Origin: JACDAN01 sp963827705
GTDB lineage: Bacteria > Actinomycetota > Thermoleophilia > Gaiellales > Gaiellaceae
Reading direction: 5' to 3'
Assembly (NCBI GenBank): GCA_963827705.1
Contig: CAWHBN010000016.1
Span: 248,001 to 312,000 of the forward strand
Length of the DNA stretch: 64,000 bases
A model generated the notes under the pieces. That model worked only from the letters and a program-made list of their open reading frames with translations. It searched no databases and had not been told where the DNA came from. The first letter of the stretch is position 1. Each line of letters opens with the position of its first letter. The position numbers and the translations under genes were made by a program. This document shows positions 41,015 to 50,543 of this stretch, piece after piece.

Positions 41015-42720
41015 TCCCCGCGCGGAGGCATCGGCAGTTCGAGTCCGTGGTCCTCGGCAGCCTCGATCGCCTCGGTGTAGCCCGCATCGGCATGACGAAG
41101 GACGCCGGTGCCGGGGTCCGCCGTGAGCACCCGCTCGAGCCGTTCCGCCGCGTCGTCGGTGCCGTCGGCGACCACGACCATGCCCGCGTGGATGGAGTTC
41201 CCGATGCCGACTCCTCCGCCGTGGTGCACGCTGACCCACGTCGCCCCTGCCGCGGTGTTCACCAGTGCGTTGAGAATCGGCCAGTCGGCGATCGCATCGG
41301 AGCCGTCCTGCATCGCCTCCGTCTCGCGATACGGCGATGCCACGGAGCCCGAGTCGAGGTGGTCACGCCCGATCACGACCGGAGCCGAGACGTCGCCCTG
41401 CCGCACGAGCTCGTTGATCGCGAGGCCCGCCTTCGCGCGATCACCCAGCCCGAGCCAGCAGATCCGCGCCGGCAGCCCCTGGAACGCCACCCGCTCGGGT
41501 GCCAGCTCCAGCCAGCGCTGTAGGAGCACGTCGTCGGGAAACAGCTCTCGCAATGCCGCGTCGATCACCTCGATGTCACGGGGCTCGCCCGAAAGCGCCG
41601 CCCACCGGAAGGGACCGATGCCGCGAGCAAACAGCGGCCGGATATACGCCGGGACAAAGCCCGGATATGTGAACGCGTCCTCTACGCCCGCCTCTAAGGC
41701 CTCACCTCTCAGGTTGTTGCCATAATCGAAAACGTAGCTTCCGGCGCGGACGAACTGCAAGAGCCCGCGAACGTGTGTCGCAATCGAGTCACGGGCTCGG
41801 CGCAGATATGTCTCAGGTTCGGTCTCGCGCAGTGCAGCGGCCGCGTCGACGTCGAGCCCGACGGGGACGTACCCGGTCAGCGGATCGTGCGCAGCCGTCT
41901 GATCGGTGACGAGGTCGAAGGGCTCTCCGCGCCGCGCGAGCTCCGGCACGACTTCCGCGGCATTTCCGAGCAGGCCGACCGACAGCGGCCGACCCTCGCT
42001 GGCCGCAGCGCGAACGCGAGCGAGCGCATCGTCGACGGAGTCGACGGCTTCGTCGAGGTAGCGCGTGTCCAGGCGGCGTTGAATCCGCGCGGGATCGACC
42101 TCGATGCAGAGCACCGCGGCTCCGGCCATCGTCCCGGCAAGAGGCTGCGCTCCGCCCATGCCGCCGAGCCCCGCCGTCAGGATCGTCCGGCCCGAGAGGT
42201 CAGGCGATCCGAAGTGCTTCTCGCCGGCGGCGGCGAAGGTCTGGTAGGTGCCCTGGAGGATCCCCTGGGTGCCGATGTAGATCCAGCTCCCGGCCGTCAT
42301 CTGACCGAACATCGTCAGCCCGAGAGCCTCCAGCCGGCGAAACTCGTCCCACGTCGCCCAGCGAGGCACGAGCAGCGAATTCGCGATCAGAACCCTCGGA
42401 GCGGCCGAGTGCGTCCGGAACACGCCAACAGGCTTGCCGCTCTGGACGAGCAGCGTCTCGTCCTCACCCAGGCGCAGCAGGCAGCGCACAAGCGCTCGAA
42501 GCGACTCCGGATTGCGCGCCGCCTTGCCGGAGCCTCCGTAGACGACGAGCTCCTCCGGGCGCTCCGCGACCTCGGGATCGAGGTTGTTCAGCAGCATCCG
42601 GAGCGGCGCTTCCGTCGACCACGACCGCGCGTTCAGCTCTGACCCGCGGGGCGCGCGGATCCGCCCCAGCTCGCCGACGAGGGCCTCCACCCTCGAATCG
42701 ATCGAATCAACGGTGGTCAT
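41011..42720 (-). CDS. hutU: urocanate hydratase
   Basis: Histidine degradation step 2, NAD-dependent. 569 residues, standard length. Family blocks: YGGSGKAARN, ANSLLVPRWATWDEFRRLEALGLTMFGQMTAGSWIYIG, ILTAGLGGMGGAQPLAGTMAGA (NAD-binding), and VSVHHGGGVGIGNSIHAGMV. Starts 4 bases inside the small membrane gene upstream. Confidence 0.97.
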   Translation of the reverse strand: MTTVDSIDSRVEALVGELGRIRAPRGSELNARSWSTEAPLRMLLNNLDPEVAERPEELVVYGGSGKAARNPESLRALVRCLLRLGEDETLLVQSGKPVGVFRTHSAAPRVLIANSLLVPRWATWDEFRRLEALGLTMFGQMTAGSWIYIGTQGILQGTYQTFAAAGEKHFGSPDLSGRTILTAGLGGMGGAQPLAGTMAGAAVLCIEVDPARIQRRLDTRYLDEAVDSVDDALARVRAAASEGRPLSVGLLGNAAEVVPELARRGEPFDLVTDQTAAHDPLTGYVPVGLDVDAAAALRETEPETYLRRARDSIATHVRGLLQFVRAGSYVFDYGNNLRGEALEAGVEDAFTYPGFVPAYIRPLFARGIGPFRWAALSGEPRDIEVIDAALRELFPDDVLLQRWLELAPERVAFQGLPARICWLGLGDRAKAGLAINELVRQGDVSAPVVIGRDHLDSGSVASPYRETEAMQDGSDAIADWPILNALVNTAAGATWVSVHHGGGVGIGNSIHAGMVVVADGTDDAAERLERVLTADPGTGVLRHADAGYTEAIEAAEDHGLELPMPPRGE

Positions 42721-42962
42721 CGTTTGGCCTCATCGCGTCGCGCTGCCCGCTTCTGGTCCTTGTACATCCGCCACCACGTCCAGCCGGTCGCGAGCACGAA
42801 CGCCGCGCCCGCGCCGATCGCGGCCCTGCGCGCGTCCTGACCCGTCAGCAGGAGGAATCCGAACCCCACCACGGCGAGCCCGCCATAGAACAACAGCGCG
42901 GCGCGGAACGGCCGCTCCGTTCCCTTCGGCTTCGCCGGCCGGCCGTTCTGACCCTCGATCAC
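42717..42962 (-). CDS. small two-helix membrane protein embedded in the hut operon
   Basis: 81 residues: basic N-terminus (NGRPAKPKGTERPFRA), hydrophobic ALLFYGGLAVVGFGFLLLTG and AAIGAGAAFVLATGWTWW, basic C-terminus (KDQKRAARRDEAKR). Four-base overlaps on both sides (hutH stop / its ATG; its stop / hutU ATG) show it is translated as part of the operon. Not a transporter by size; function unknown. Confidence 0.7.
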   Translation of the reverse strand: MIEGQNGRPAKPKGTERPFRAALLFYGGLAVVGFGFLLLTGQDARRAAIGAGAAFVLATGWTWWRMYKDQKRAARRDEAKR

Positions 42963-44494
42963 TGCAGCGCTCCGACCTCGGCCTCGACCGCCGCCGCTAC
43001 GGACCCGTCCCGAATCGCCGAGGCGACGGCCTCGATGTCCGCGCTCAGCGGGCGATCCTCAACGACACGCGCCGACAGCGATCGGACGAACCTGCGCGCC
43101 GCCTCGGTCCCACGCCCCGCGGCCAAGGGCGCCAGGAACTCGACGGCCTGGGCGCCCGCCAGCAGCTCGATCGCCACCGCCAGTTCGGCATTCGCCAGCA
43201 CCTGCCAGGCCTTCAGGCCGGCCGCGTTCCCCATCGAGACATGATCCTCCTGGCCGGCGCTCGTCGGAATGGAGTCCACGCTCGCCGGGTGGGCCAGTGA
43301 CTTGTTCTCGCTGACGAGCGACGCGGCCACGTACTGGGGAATCATGAACCCCGAGTTGAGGCCGCCGTCGGCCGCGAGAAACGCCGGAAGCCCGTCGGAG
43401 AGACTTGGATTGACGAGCCGCTCGGTCCGCCGCTCGGAGATGCTCGCCAGCTCGGAGACAGCCATCGCCATCGCGTCGAGCGCGAATGCGAGCGGCTGGC
43501 CGTGGAAGTTTCCGGCCGAGACGATCTTCCCCTCGTCCACGAGGACGAGTGGATTGTCGGTGCCGGCGTTCAACTCCACCGAAACGGTTTCCTCGACGTA
43601 GCGAAGGAGATCGCGGGCGGCGCCGTGGACCTGAGGCGCGCAACGGAGCGAGTACGCGTCCTGCACACGGTCGCACCACCGGTGGGACTCCATGATCGCC
43701 GAGCCCTCGAGAAGCTGAAGGACGTTCTCGGCCGCCGCGGACTGACCGCGCAACGGCCGGACTGCCTGGACGCCGGCAGAGAAGGCTTTTCGCGAGCCCT
43801 CGAGGGCTTCGACAGAGAGCGCGCAGGCGATGTCGGCCGCAACGGCGAGGCGCTTTGCGCGGACGACCCCCAGCGCACCGAACGCCGCCATGAACTGGGT
43901 CCCGTTGATCAGCGAGAGCCCTTCCTTCGCACGCAGCTGCAACGGCTCGATCCCGGCCCGGGCCAGCGCCTCCCTGCCCGGGACGAGCTCGCCGTCGAAC
44001 GAGGCCTCCCCCTCACCGATCAGCGGCAACGCGAGATGCGCGAGCGGCGCGAGATCGCCGCTTGCTCCGACGGAGCCCCGGCTCGGCACCCTCGGAAGAA
44101 CACCCCGCCGCAGGCACTCGAGGAGCAGCTCCGCGACTTCGACGCGCGTCCCTGAGACACCGGTCGCCAGACCGTTCGCCCGCAGCACGAGCGCCGCCCG
44201 CACGATCTCGTCCGGATACGGATCGCCCACGCCGCAGGCGTGGCTGCGCAAGAGCCGGACCTGAAGCTCGTCGACCTGCTCGGCCGGAATCGTCTGCGTG
44301 ACGAGCCGACCGAACCCGGTGTTGACGCCGTAGGTGCGCTCCGGAGAGGCGGCGGCGCGCTCGACGACATCGCGGGCGAGACGCATCCGTTCGCGCGCCG
44401 ACTCCGACAGCTCGACCGGGGCGCCTTCCACCGCGACCGCCCAGACGTGGTCGACCTCGAGGTCGTCGCCGGTGAGGAGCTGGGTCTCGACCAC
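42959..44494 (-). CDS. hutH: histidine ammonia-lyase
   Basis: Histidine degradation step 1, histidine to urocanate. 511 residues. MIO-forming triad Ala-Ser-Gly in GSVGASGDLAPLAHLAL; YGVNTGFGRLVTQTIP near the N-terminus; active-site blocks SLINGTQFMAAFG, QDAYSLRCAPQVHGA and SAGNFHGQPLAFALDAM. Ten bases after the ftcD stop. Confidence 0.97.
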   Translation of the reverse strand: MVETQLLTGDDLEVDHVWAVAVEGAPVELSESARERMRLARDVVERAAASPERTYGVNTGFGRLVTQTIPAEQVDELQVRLLRSHACGVGDPYPDEIVRAALVLRANGLATGVSGTRVEVAELLLECLRRGVLPRVPSRGSVGASGDLAPLAHLALPLIGEGEASFDGELVPGREALARAGIEPLQLRAKEGLSLINGTQFMAAFGALGVVRAKRLAVAADIACALSVEALEGSRKAFSAGVQAVRPLRGQSAAAENVLQLLEGSAIMESHRWCDRVQDAYSLRCAPQVHGAARDLLRYVEETVSVELNAGTDNPLVLVDEGKIVSAGNFHGQPLAFALDAMAMAVSELASISERRTERLVNPSLSDGLPAFLAADGGLNSGFMIPQYVAASLVSENKSLAHPASVDSIPTSAGQEDHVSMGNAAGLKAWQVLANAELAVAIELLAGAQAVEFLAPLAAGRGTEAARRFVRSLSARVVEDRPLSADIEAVASAIRDGSVAAAVEAEVGALQ

Positions 44495-44503
44495 GGCAGG
44501 ACT

Positions 44504-45379
44504 CTATTCGTCCAATAGCCGGGTCTCGATCAGCCGAGAGCCGTCGAAGCCCTGGATCCGGAGCGCCGACCCGGCCGCCGCCGCAGCTGCGCCCGCCGGC
44601 ATCAGCCCGACCAGCTCGGCGCGATCGAGCTCCGCGCCGAGTGCCACCGCCTCCGACTCGATCCGAGCGACGATCTCGTGCAGCGCCGCGGCCTCCCAAT
44701 CCTCGACGTTCATGCTCACCTGGACCCGGCCGGACCCGGGAAGCTCCAGGCCGAGCGCCCTCACACCCGGAAAGCCGCCGTCTCGCTCCCGGATCGCCGA
44801 CGCGATCGTGCGCGCATGGTCGAGCGTCGCACCACGCAGATCGACGTTGAACGCGATCAACGGACGCCGCGCCCCGACGATGACGCCGCCCGCGGTCGGA
44901 TGGAGGTCGGAGGGCCCGAAGTCGGGCGTCAGACCCTCCGCAAGCCTCGCGGCCAGCTCCTCCGTTCCTCCCCGGCGGAAGAACGCCGGCCCGCGACCGG
45001 GAGCGAGCTCGCCGTAGAGGAACACCGGCAGGCCGAGCTCGCCGAGGCGGCCGCCGAGCTCCCGGGCGGCCGCCTTCGCGCGCTCCATGTCGGTCGGTCG
45101 CAGCGGCACCACCGGGACGACGTCGGCGGCGCCGATCCGCGGGTGCGCCCCTTCGTGGCGCGCCAGGTCGATCCGGTCGCGGGCGACCTCGACAGCGCCG
45201 ACAAGCGCCGCGACGAGCGGGCCGTCCTCCCCCACCACCGTGAACACCGACCGGTGGTGGTCGGCATCGGAGTGGACATCCAGCAATCGCACTCCCTCGG
45301 ACAGCGCGGAACCGATCGCCTCGATCGTGGCCGCATCGCGCCCCTCCGAGAAGTTCGGCACCGACTCGAGCGGCAGCAC
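44504..45379 (-). CDS. ftcD: glutamate formimidoyltransferase
   Basis: Transfers the formimino group of formiminoglutamate to tetrahydrofolate, the last step of this hut route. 291 residues: VPNFSEGRDAATIEAIGSAL at the start, RLLDVHSDADHHRSVFTVVG, HEGAHPRIGAADVVPVVPL, and VSMNVEDWEAAALHEI. Only the transferase domain is present, no cyclodeaminase. First gene of ftcD-hutH-TM-hutU-hutI-TM; GTG with TAGAGT six bases upstream. Confidence 0.95.
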   Translation of the reverse strand: MLPLESVPNFSEGRDAATIEAIGSALSEGVRLLDVHSDADHHRSVFTVVGEDGPLVAALVGAVEVARDRIDLARHEGAHPRIGAADVVPVVPLRPTDMERAKAAARELGGRLGELGLPVFLYGELAPGRGPAFFRRGGTEELAARLAEGLTPDFGPSDLHPTAGGVIVGARRPLIAFNVDLRGATLDHARTIASAIRERDGGFPGVRALGLELPGSGRVQVSMNVEDWEAAALHEIVARIESEAVALGAELDRAELVGLMPAGAAAAAAGSALRIQGFDGSRLIETRLLDE

Positions 45380-45384
45380 GCTTC

Positions 45385-45391
45385 TACTCTA
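45385..45391. promoter_or_regulatory. divergent overlapping -10 boxes for ftcD and the methyltransferase
   Basis: TACTCT on plus (45385-45390) is six bases before GTG 45397; TAGAGT on minus (45391-45386) is six bases before GTG 45379. One 7-bp site serves both directions. Confidence 0.55.
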
Positions 45392-45396
45392 AGAGG

Positions 45397-45984
45397 GTGA
45401 AGGCGTACTACGAGGCGCGGGCGCGCGAGTACGACGACTGGTGGCTCGGCAAGGGGCTGTACGCAGCGAACCGGCCGGCTGACTGGGACGCCGAGCGGAC
45501 GCTCCTCGAAGGCTGGATCGCGGGGCTCCCGCCGGCGCGCACGCTCGACGTCGCCTGTGGGACCGGCTTCATGACGCGGCACCATCGGGGCGAGGTCGTC
45601 GGGCTCGACCAGAGCGAGAGCATGCTCGAGGTGGCGCGGGAGCAGGTTCCGGACGCCGAGTTCGTCCAGGGCGACGCGCTCGACCTCCCGTTCCCCGACG
45701 GATCGTTCGAACGCCTGTTCACGAGCTACTTCTACTGCCACCTGGAGGAGCCCGAGCGGCAGCGTTTCCTGAACGAGGCCCGTCGCGTCGCGCTCGAGCT
45801 CGTCGTCGTCGGGACGATCCTGGGCGAGGGCGAGGAGCCCGCGCGCTGGGACGAGCGCGTGCTCAAGGACGGCTCGCGGTGGAAGGTCTTCAAGCGCGTC
45901 TTCGTCCCGGACGAGCTGGCGGGAGAGCTCGGTGGGCGAGTCCTCCATCGCAGCCGACTGTTCGTGATGGTCGCGGCACCCTGA
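45397..45984 (+). CDS. class I SAM-dependent methyltransferase
   Basis: 195 residues. Begins YYEARAREYDDWWLG, motif I ARTLDVACGTGFMTRHHRGEVVGLDQSESML, then VQGDALDLPFPDGSFERLFTSYFYCHLEEPERQRFLNEARRV. Small-molecule or ubiquinone-type methyltransferase of unknown substrate. GTG start, leaderless geometry, divergent from ftcD. Confidence 0.85.
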   Translation: MKAYYEARAREYDDWWLGKGLYAANRPADWDAERTLLEGWIAGLPPARTLDVACGTGFMTRHHRGEVVGLDQSESMLEVAREQVPDAEFVQGDALDLPFPDGSFERLFTSYFYCHLEEPERQRFLNEARRVALELVVVGTILGEGEEPARWDERVLKDGSRWKVFKRVFVPDELAGELGGRVLHRSRLFVMVAAP

Positions 45985-46611
45985 CCCGGCGCCGCGCCTC
46001 GTACCGATCGATCGCTTCGCTTCAGCGGGACAACCGCGTGTGCCGCGCCTGCTCCGAGGAGGGTTTTCCGCTCTTCTCCCTGCCGGTCGTCCAGCCGTAC
46101 ACAGGCCAGCGCGCGTACATCCACGGTCAGGCGCCCGGCGTCGTCGAGGGAGAGCAGCGGTTGCCCTGGCGGGGCCGAGCCGGGCAGACGCTCCGCCGTT
46201 GGCTCGAGCTCGACGAGGACGAGTTCTACGCGACGTTCTACTGCGCCTCGGTCACGCGCTGCTACCCGGGCCGCGCTCCGTCGGGAAGCGGCGACCGGAC
46301 GCCGACACCGCGCGAGCAGGAGCTCTGCTCGCTCTGGCGCGAGTGGGAGCTGCGACTGATCCGGCCGCAGCTGATCCTCGTCGTCGGAGGGCTCTCGGCC
46401 CGCCGCCTCCTTGGCGTCACGGCGCCTCGGCGAGTCGATCGGTCGGCGCTACGAGCTGGACGGGGCAACGGCGATCCCGCTGCCCCACCCGTCAGGAACG
46501 AGCCGCTGGCTGAACGACCCGGCGAACCGGAAGCGCCTCGCCGAGGCGCTCGACGTCGTCAGGCAGGAGCTTTCGCGCCTTCGAACTGCGCCTCCTCCGT
46601 CGAGCCCTTGA
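45981..46611 (+). pseudogene. family 4/5-type uracil-DNA glycosylase, frameshifted
   Basis: Iron-sulfur UDG: Cys ligands in RVCRACSEEGF and FYCASVTRCYPGRAP, active-site GQAPGVVEGEQRLPWRGRAGQTLRRWL, and LILVVGGLSARRLLG in the first frame. The final block (LGESIGRRYELDGA, IPLPHPSGTSRWLNDPANRKRL) is one frame over, so an indel lies near 46408-46420. No ATG/GTG/TTG is available at the N-terminus; CTG 45981 overlapping the methyltransferase stop (CTGA) is the best candidate. Its end overlaps the end of aceA by 53 bases, tail to tail. Confidence 0.8.
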
Positions 46612-47836
46612 GCGCCAGCGTCGAGGACTCGCCGCCCGAGATCGTCTGCGCCACGGCGTCGAAATATCCGGCGCCGACCTCGCGCTGGTGCCGCGTCGCC
46701 GTGTAGCCCTCGGCCTCGAGCTCGAACTCGTGCTCCTGCAGCCGCACGTACGCCGGCATCCCCTCGTCCACGTAGCCGCGCGCCAGCTCGAACATCGAAG
46801 CGTTCAGCGCGTGGAACCCCGCGAGGGTGATGAACTGGAACTTGTAGCCCAGCTCGCCGAGCGTCGACTGGAAGCTCGCGATCTCGTCGTCGCCCAGGTG
46901 CTTGCGCCAGTTGAACGAGGGCGAGCAGTTGTAGGCGAGCAGCTTGCCCGGGAACTCCGCATGGATCGCCGAGGCGAACTCGCGCGCCTCCCCCATGTCC
47001 GGCTTCGAGGTCTCGAACCAGACGATGTCCGCGTGCGGCGCATAGGCGAGCGAGCGCTTGATGCATGGCCCCACCCCGCCGCGAACCTTGAAGAAGCCCT
47101 CCCGCGTCCGCTCACCGGTCAGGAACTCGTGGTCGGCCGGGTCGATGTCGCTCGTGAGCAGGGTCGCGGCGTCGGCGTCCGTGCGCGAGATGAGGACGGT
47201 CGGCACGCCCAGCACGTCCGCGGCCAGACGCGCGGCCTTCAGCGTGCCGACGAACTGCGCGGTCGGCACGAGCACCTTGCCGCCGAGGTGCCCGCACTTC
47301 TTCTCGGCCGCGAGCTGATCCTCGAAGTGGACGCCCGCGGCGCCGGCTTCGATCATCCCCTTCATCAGCTCGAACGAGTTGAGGTTGCCGCCGAAGCCGG
47401 CCTCGGCGTCGGCGACGATCGGGACGAACCAGTCGCGAGAGACCTCACCCTCCGCCTTCTCGATCTGGTCGGCGCGCATGAGAGCCCGGTTCAGGCGACG
47501 CACGAGCGCCGGCACGCTGTTCGCGGGGTAGAGAGACTGGTCGGGATAGGTGTCGCCTGCGAGGTTGGCGTCGCCCGCGACCTGCCAGCCGGAGACGTAG
47601 ATGCCCTTCGCGCCGGCTTTGACCATCTGCACGGCCTGCGCACCCGAAAGGGCGCCCAGGGTGGGCAGGTACTCCTCGGTGTGGAGCAGATCCCACAGGC
47701 GCTCCGCGCCGCGCCGGGCCAGGGTGTGCTCGACCTGGACCGAGCCGCGGAGCCGCTCGACGTCCTCGGCCGTCCAGTCCCGGCGGATCCCGTCCCATCT
47801 CCTGTCCTTGACGTTGCCGTTGCCGTTGCCGCTCAT
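46559..47836 (-). CDS. aceA: isocitrate lyase
   Basis: Glyoxylate shunt, isocitrate to glyoxylate and succinate. 425 residues. KKCGHLGGKVLVP carries the catalytic Cys; GIYVSGWQVAGDAN, IVADAEAGFGGNLNSFEL (metal Asp) and LAYNCSPSFNWRKHLGDDEI are family blocks. GGGAGAGG precedes the ATG, 10 bases after the aceB stop. Confidence 0.97.
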   Translation of the reverse strand: MSGNGNGNVKDRRWDGIRRDWTAEDVERLRGSVQVEHTLARRGAERLWDLLHTEEYLPTLGALSGAQAVQMVKAGAKGIYVSGWQVAGDANLAGDTYPDQSLYPANSVPALVRRLNRALMRADQIEKAEGEVSRDWFVPIVADAEAGFGGNLNSFELMKGMIEAGAAGVHFEDQLAAEKKCGHLGGKVLVPTAQFVGTLKAARLAADVLGVPTVLISRTDADAATLLTSDIDPADHEFLTGERTREGFFKVRGGVGPCIKRSLAYAPHADIVWFETSKPDMGEAREFASAIHAEFPGKLLAYNCSPSFNWRKHLGDDEIASFQSTLGELGYKFQFITLAGFHALNASMFELARGYVDEGMPAYVRLQEHEFELEAEGYTATRHQREVGAGYFDAVAQTISGGESSTLALKGSTEEAQFEGAKAPA

Positions 47837-47846
47837 GCCCTCTCCC

Positions 47847-49347
<1,501 letters not shown>

Positions 49348-49373
<26 letters not shown>

Positions 49374-49479
49374 AGGGGTCCGGGCACGTGCAGGGCGCGT
49401 GCTCCGACCGCAGGAAGATCACCGTCTTGGGCGTCTGCTCCGTGAGCTTCCGCCGCTTGAGCCGCTTGAGAAGGGTCAT
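49348..49479 (-). CDS. 43-residue Cys-rich small protein leading the aceBA operon
   Basis: Basic N-terminus (TLLKRLKRRKLTEQTPKTV) then IFLRSEHAPCTCPDPCERDH with a CxCxxxC cluster. Preceded by a perfect AAGGAGG 5 bases before ATG 49479 and overlapping aceB by 26 bases, so translation is well supported. The Cys cluster suggests metal binding or a redox switch. No family recognised. Confidence 0.65.
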
Positions 49480-49575
49480 GCCGCCTCCTTTTGTCAGTGG
49501 AGACGCCCAACCCTAGGAGACTTCCGTTATAAACTCAAAGAGGTTGTTTCGATTCGGTCGATAGAAGACGTCTAT
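49480..49575. promoter_or_regulatory. divergent aceBA / lysR control region
   Basis: 96 bases, the most AT-rich intergenic stretch nearby. Contains GTTATAAACTC (candidate -10 for lysR on plus) and the 8-bp palindrome AGACGTCT just before the lysR ATG. A LysR T-N11-A operator is plausible but not unique here. Confidence 0.35.
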
Positions 49576-50502
49576 ATGAGACTAGAGCAGCTGCAGGCAT
49601 TCATCGAGGTCGCCCAGCGGCGCAGCGTCAGCCGCGCGGCCGAGGCGCTCTTCGTCACCCAGCCGACGTTGACGGCGCGGCTGAAGGGGCTCGAGCAGGA
49701 GCTCGGCTCGCGCCTCTTCATCCGTACCGGACGCGGAATGCGGCTCTCGGACGCCGGCCGGGCGTTCCTGCCCTACGCCGAGCGATCGCTCGGCGCCGCC
49801 GCCGCCGGCCGCCGACTTCTCAGTGAGCTCGCGAGAGGCGAGAGCGGCCAGCTCGCGCTCGGCGCGGCCCCGGCCGTCAGCACCTACGTTCTGCCGAGGA
49901 TCCTGACCGGCTTCCGGAGGACGCACCCAAAAGTGCAGCTCGCGGTCCGGACGGGGCACTCCGAGGAGATTCTCGACCTCGTGCTCCAGGAGCAGGTGCA
50001 GGTCGGGCTCGGGCGGGCCTTACGCCACCCGCAGGTCGAGGCGACGCCGCTCTACGAGGACGAGCTCGTCCTCGTCGTCGACCCGGACCACGCGTTCGCC
50101 GGCGAGGAGGCGATCGGCACCGAGCGGATCACCGACGTCCAGCTGATCCTCTTCGACCGCACGTCGAGCTATCACCGGCTGACGAACGAGTTCTTCCGCG
50201 GCGCGGGGGCGGTTCCGCGAGGCGTCATGGAGCTCGACAACATCGACGCCGCGAAGAAGATGGTCGAGCAGGGGCTCGGCGTCGCGCTCCTCCCCCACAC
50301 CGCCGTCGCCGGCGAGTTGGAGGCGGGGACCCTGGTGGCGGTCAGGCTGGCCGACGCGCCCGAGCTGAAACGCGAGATCGTCGTCTTCCGCCGACGTGAC
50401 GCAGGACCGGCGACCGGGGCGCTGGACTCGTTCCTGACCTGCCTCTCGGACCTGCGGCCCGGCCTGCAGTCCGCAGCTCAGCGCTCGCCGCTGCGGGCGT
50501 AG
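49576..50502 (+). CDS. LysR-family transcriptional regulator
   Basis: 308 residues. N-terminal winged helix-turn-helix (LEQLQAFIEVAQRRSVSRAAEALFVTQPTLTARLKGLEQELGSRLFIR), linker helix, and a periplasmic-binding-like effector domain (GQLALGAAPAVSTYVLPRILTGFRRTHPKVQL, ending AAKKMVEQGLGVALLPHTAVA). Divergent from the aceBA operon, so control of the glyoxylate shunt is inferred from position. ATG 49576 chosen over a longer frame because it starts the family sequence. Confidence 0.92.
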   Translation: MRLEQLQAFIEVAQRRSVSRAAEALFVTQPTLTARLKGLEQELGSRLFIRTGRGMRLSDAGRAFLPYAERSLGAAAAGRRLLSELARGESGQLALGAAPAVSTYVLPRILTGFRRTHPKVQLAVRTGHSEEILDLVLQEQVQVGLGRALRHPQVEATPLYEDELVLVVDPDHAFAGEEAIGTERITDVQLILFDRTSSYHRLTNEFFRGAGAVPRGVMELDNIDAAKKMVEQGLGVALLPHTAVAGELEAGTLVAVRLADAPELKREIVVFRRRDAGPATGALDSFLTCLSDLRPGLQSAAQRSPLRA

Positions 50503-50531
50503 CGCGTTTCCGGCACGGACAAGGGCACGGC

Positions 50532-50537
50532 TAGATT
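50532..50537 (+). promoter_or_regulatory. -10 box (TAGATT) for ABC exporter, leaderless geometry
   Basis: TAGATT, six bases before GTG 50544. Confidence 0.5.
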
Positions 50538-50543
50538 CTGGCG

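Noticed and set aside
41015..41239. Long N-terminal extension of hutI
   Set aside because: Shadow of the hutU end; GTG 41014 overlapping the hutU stop gives the family start.
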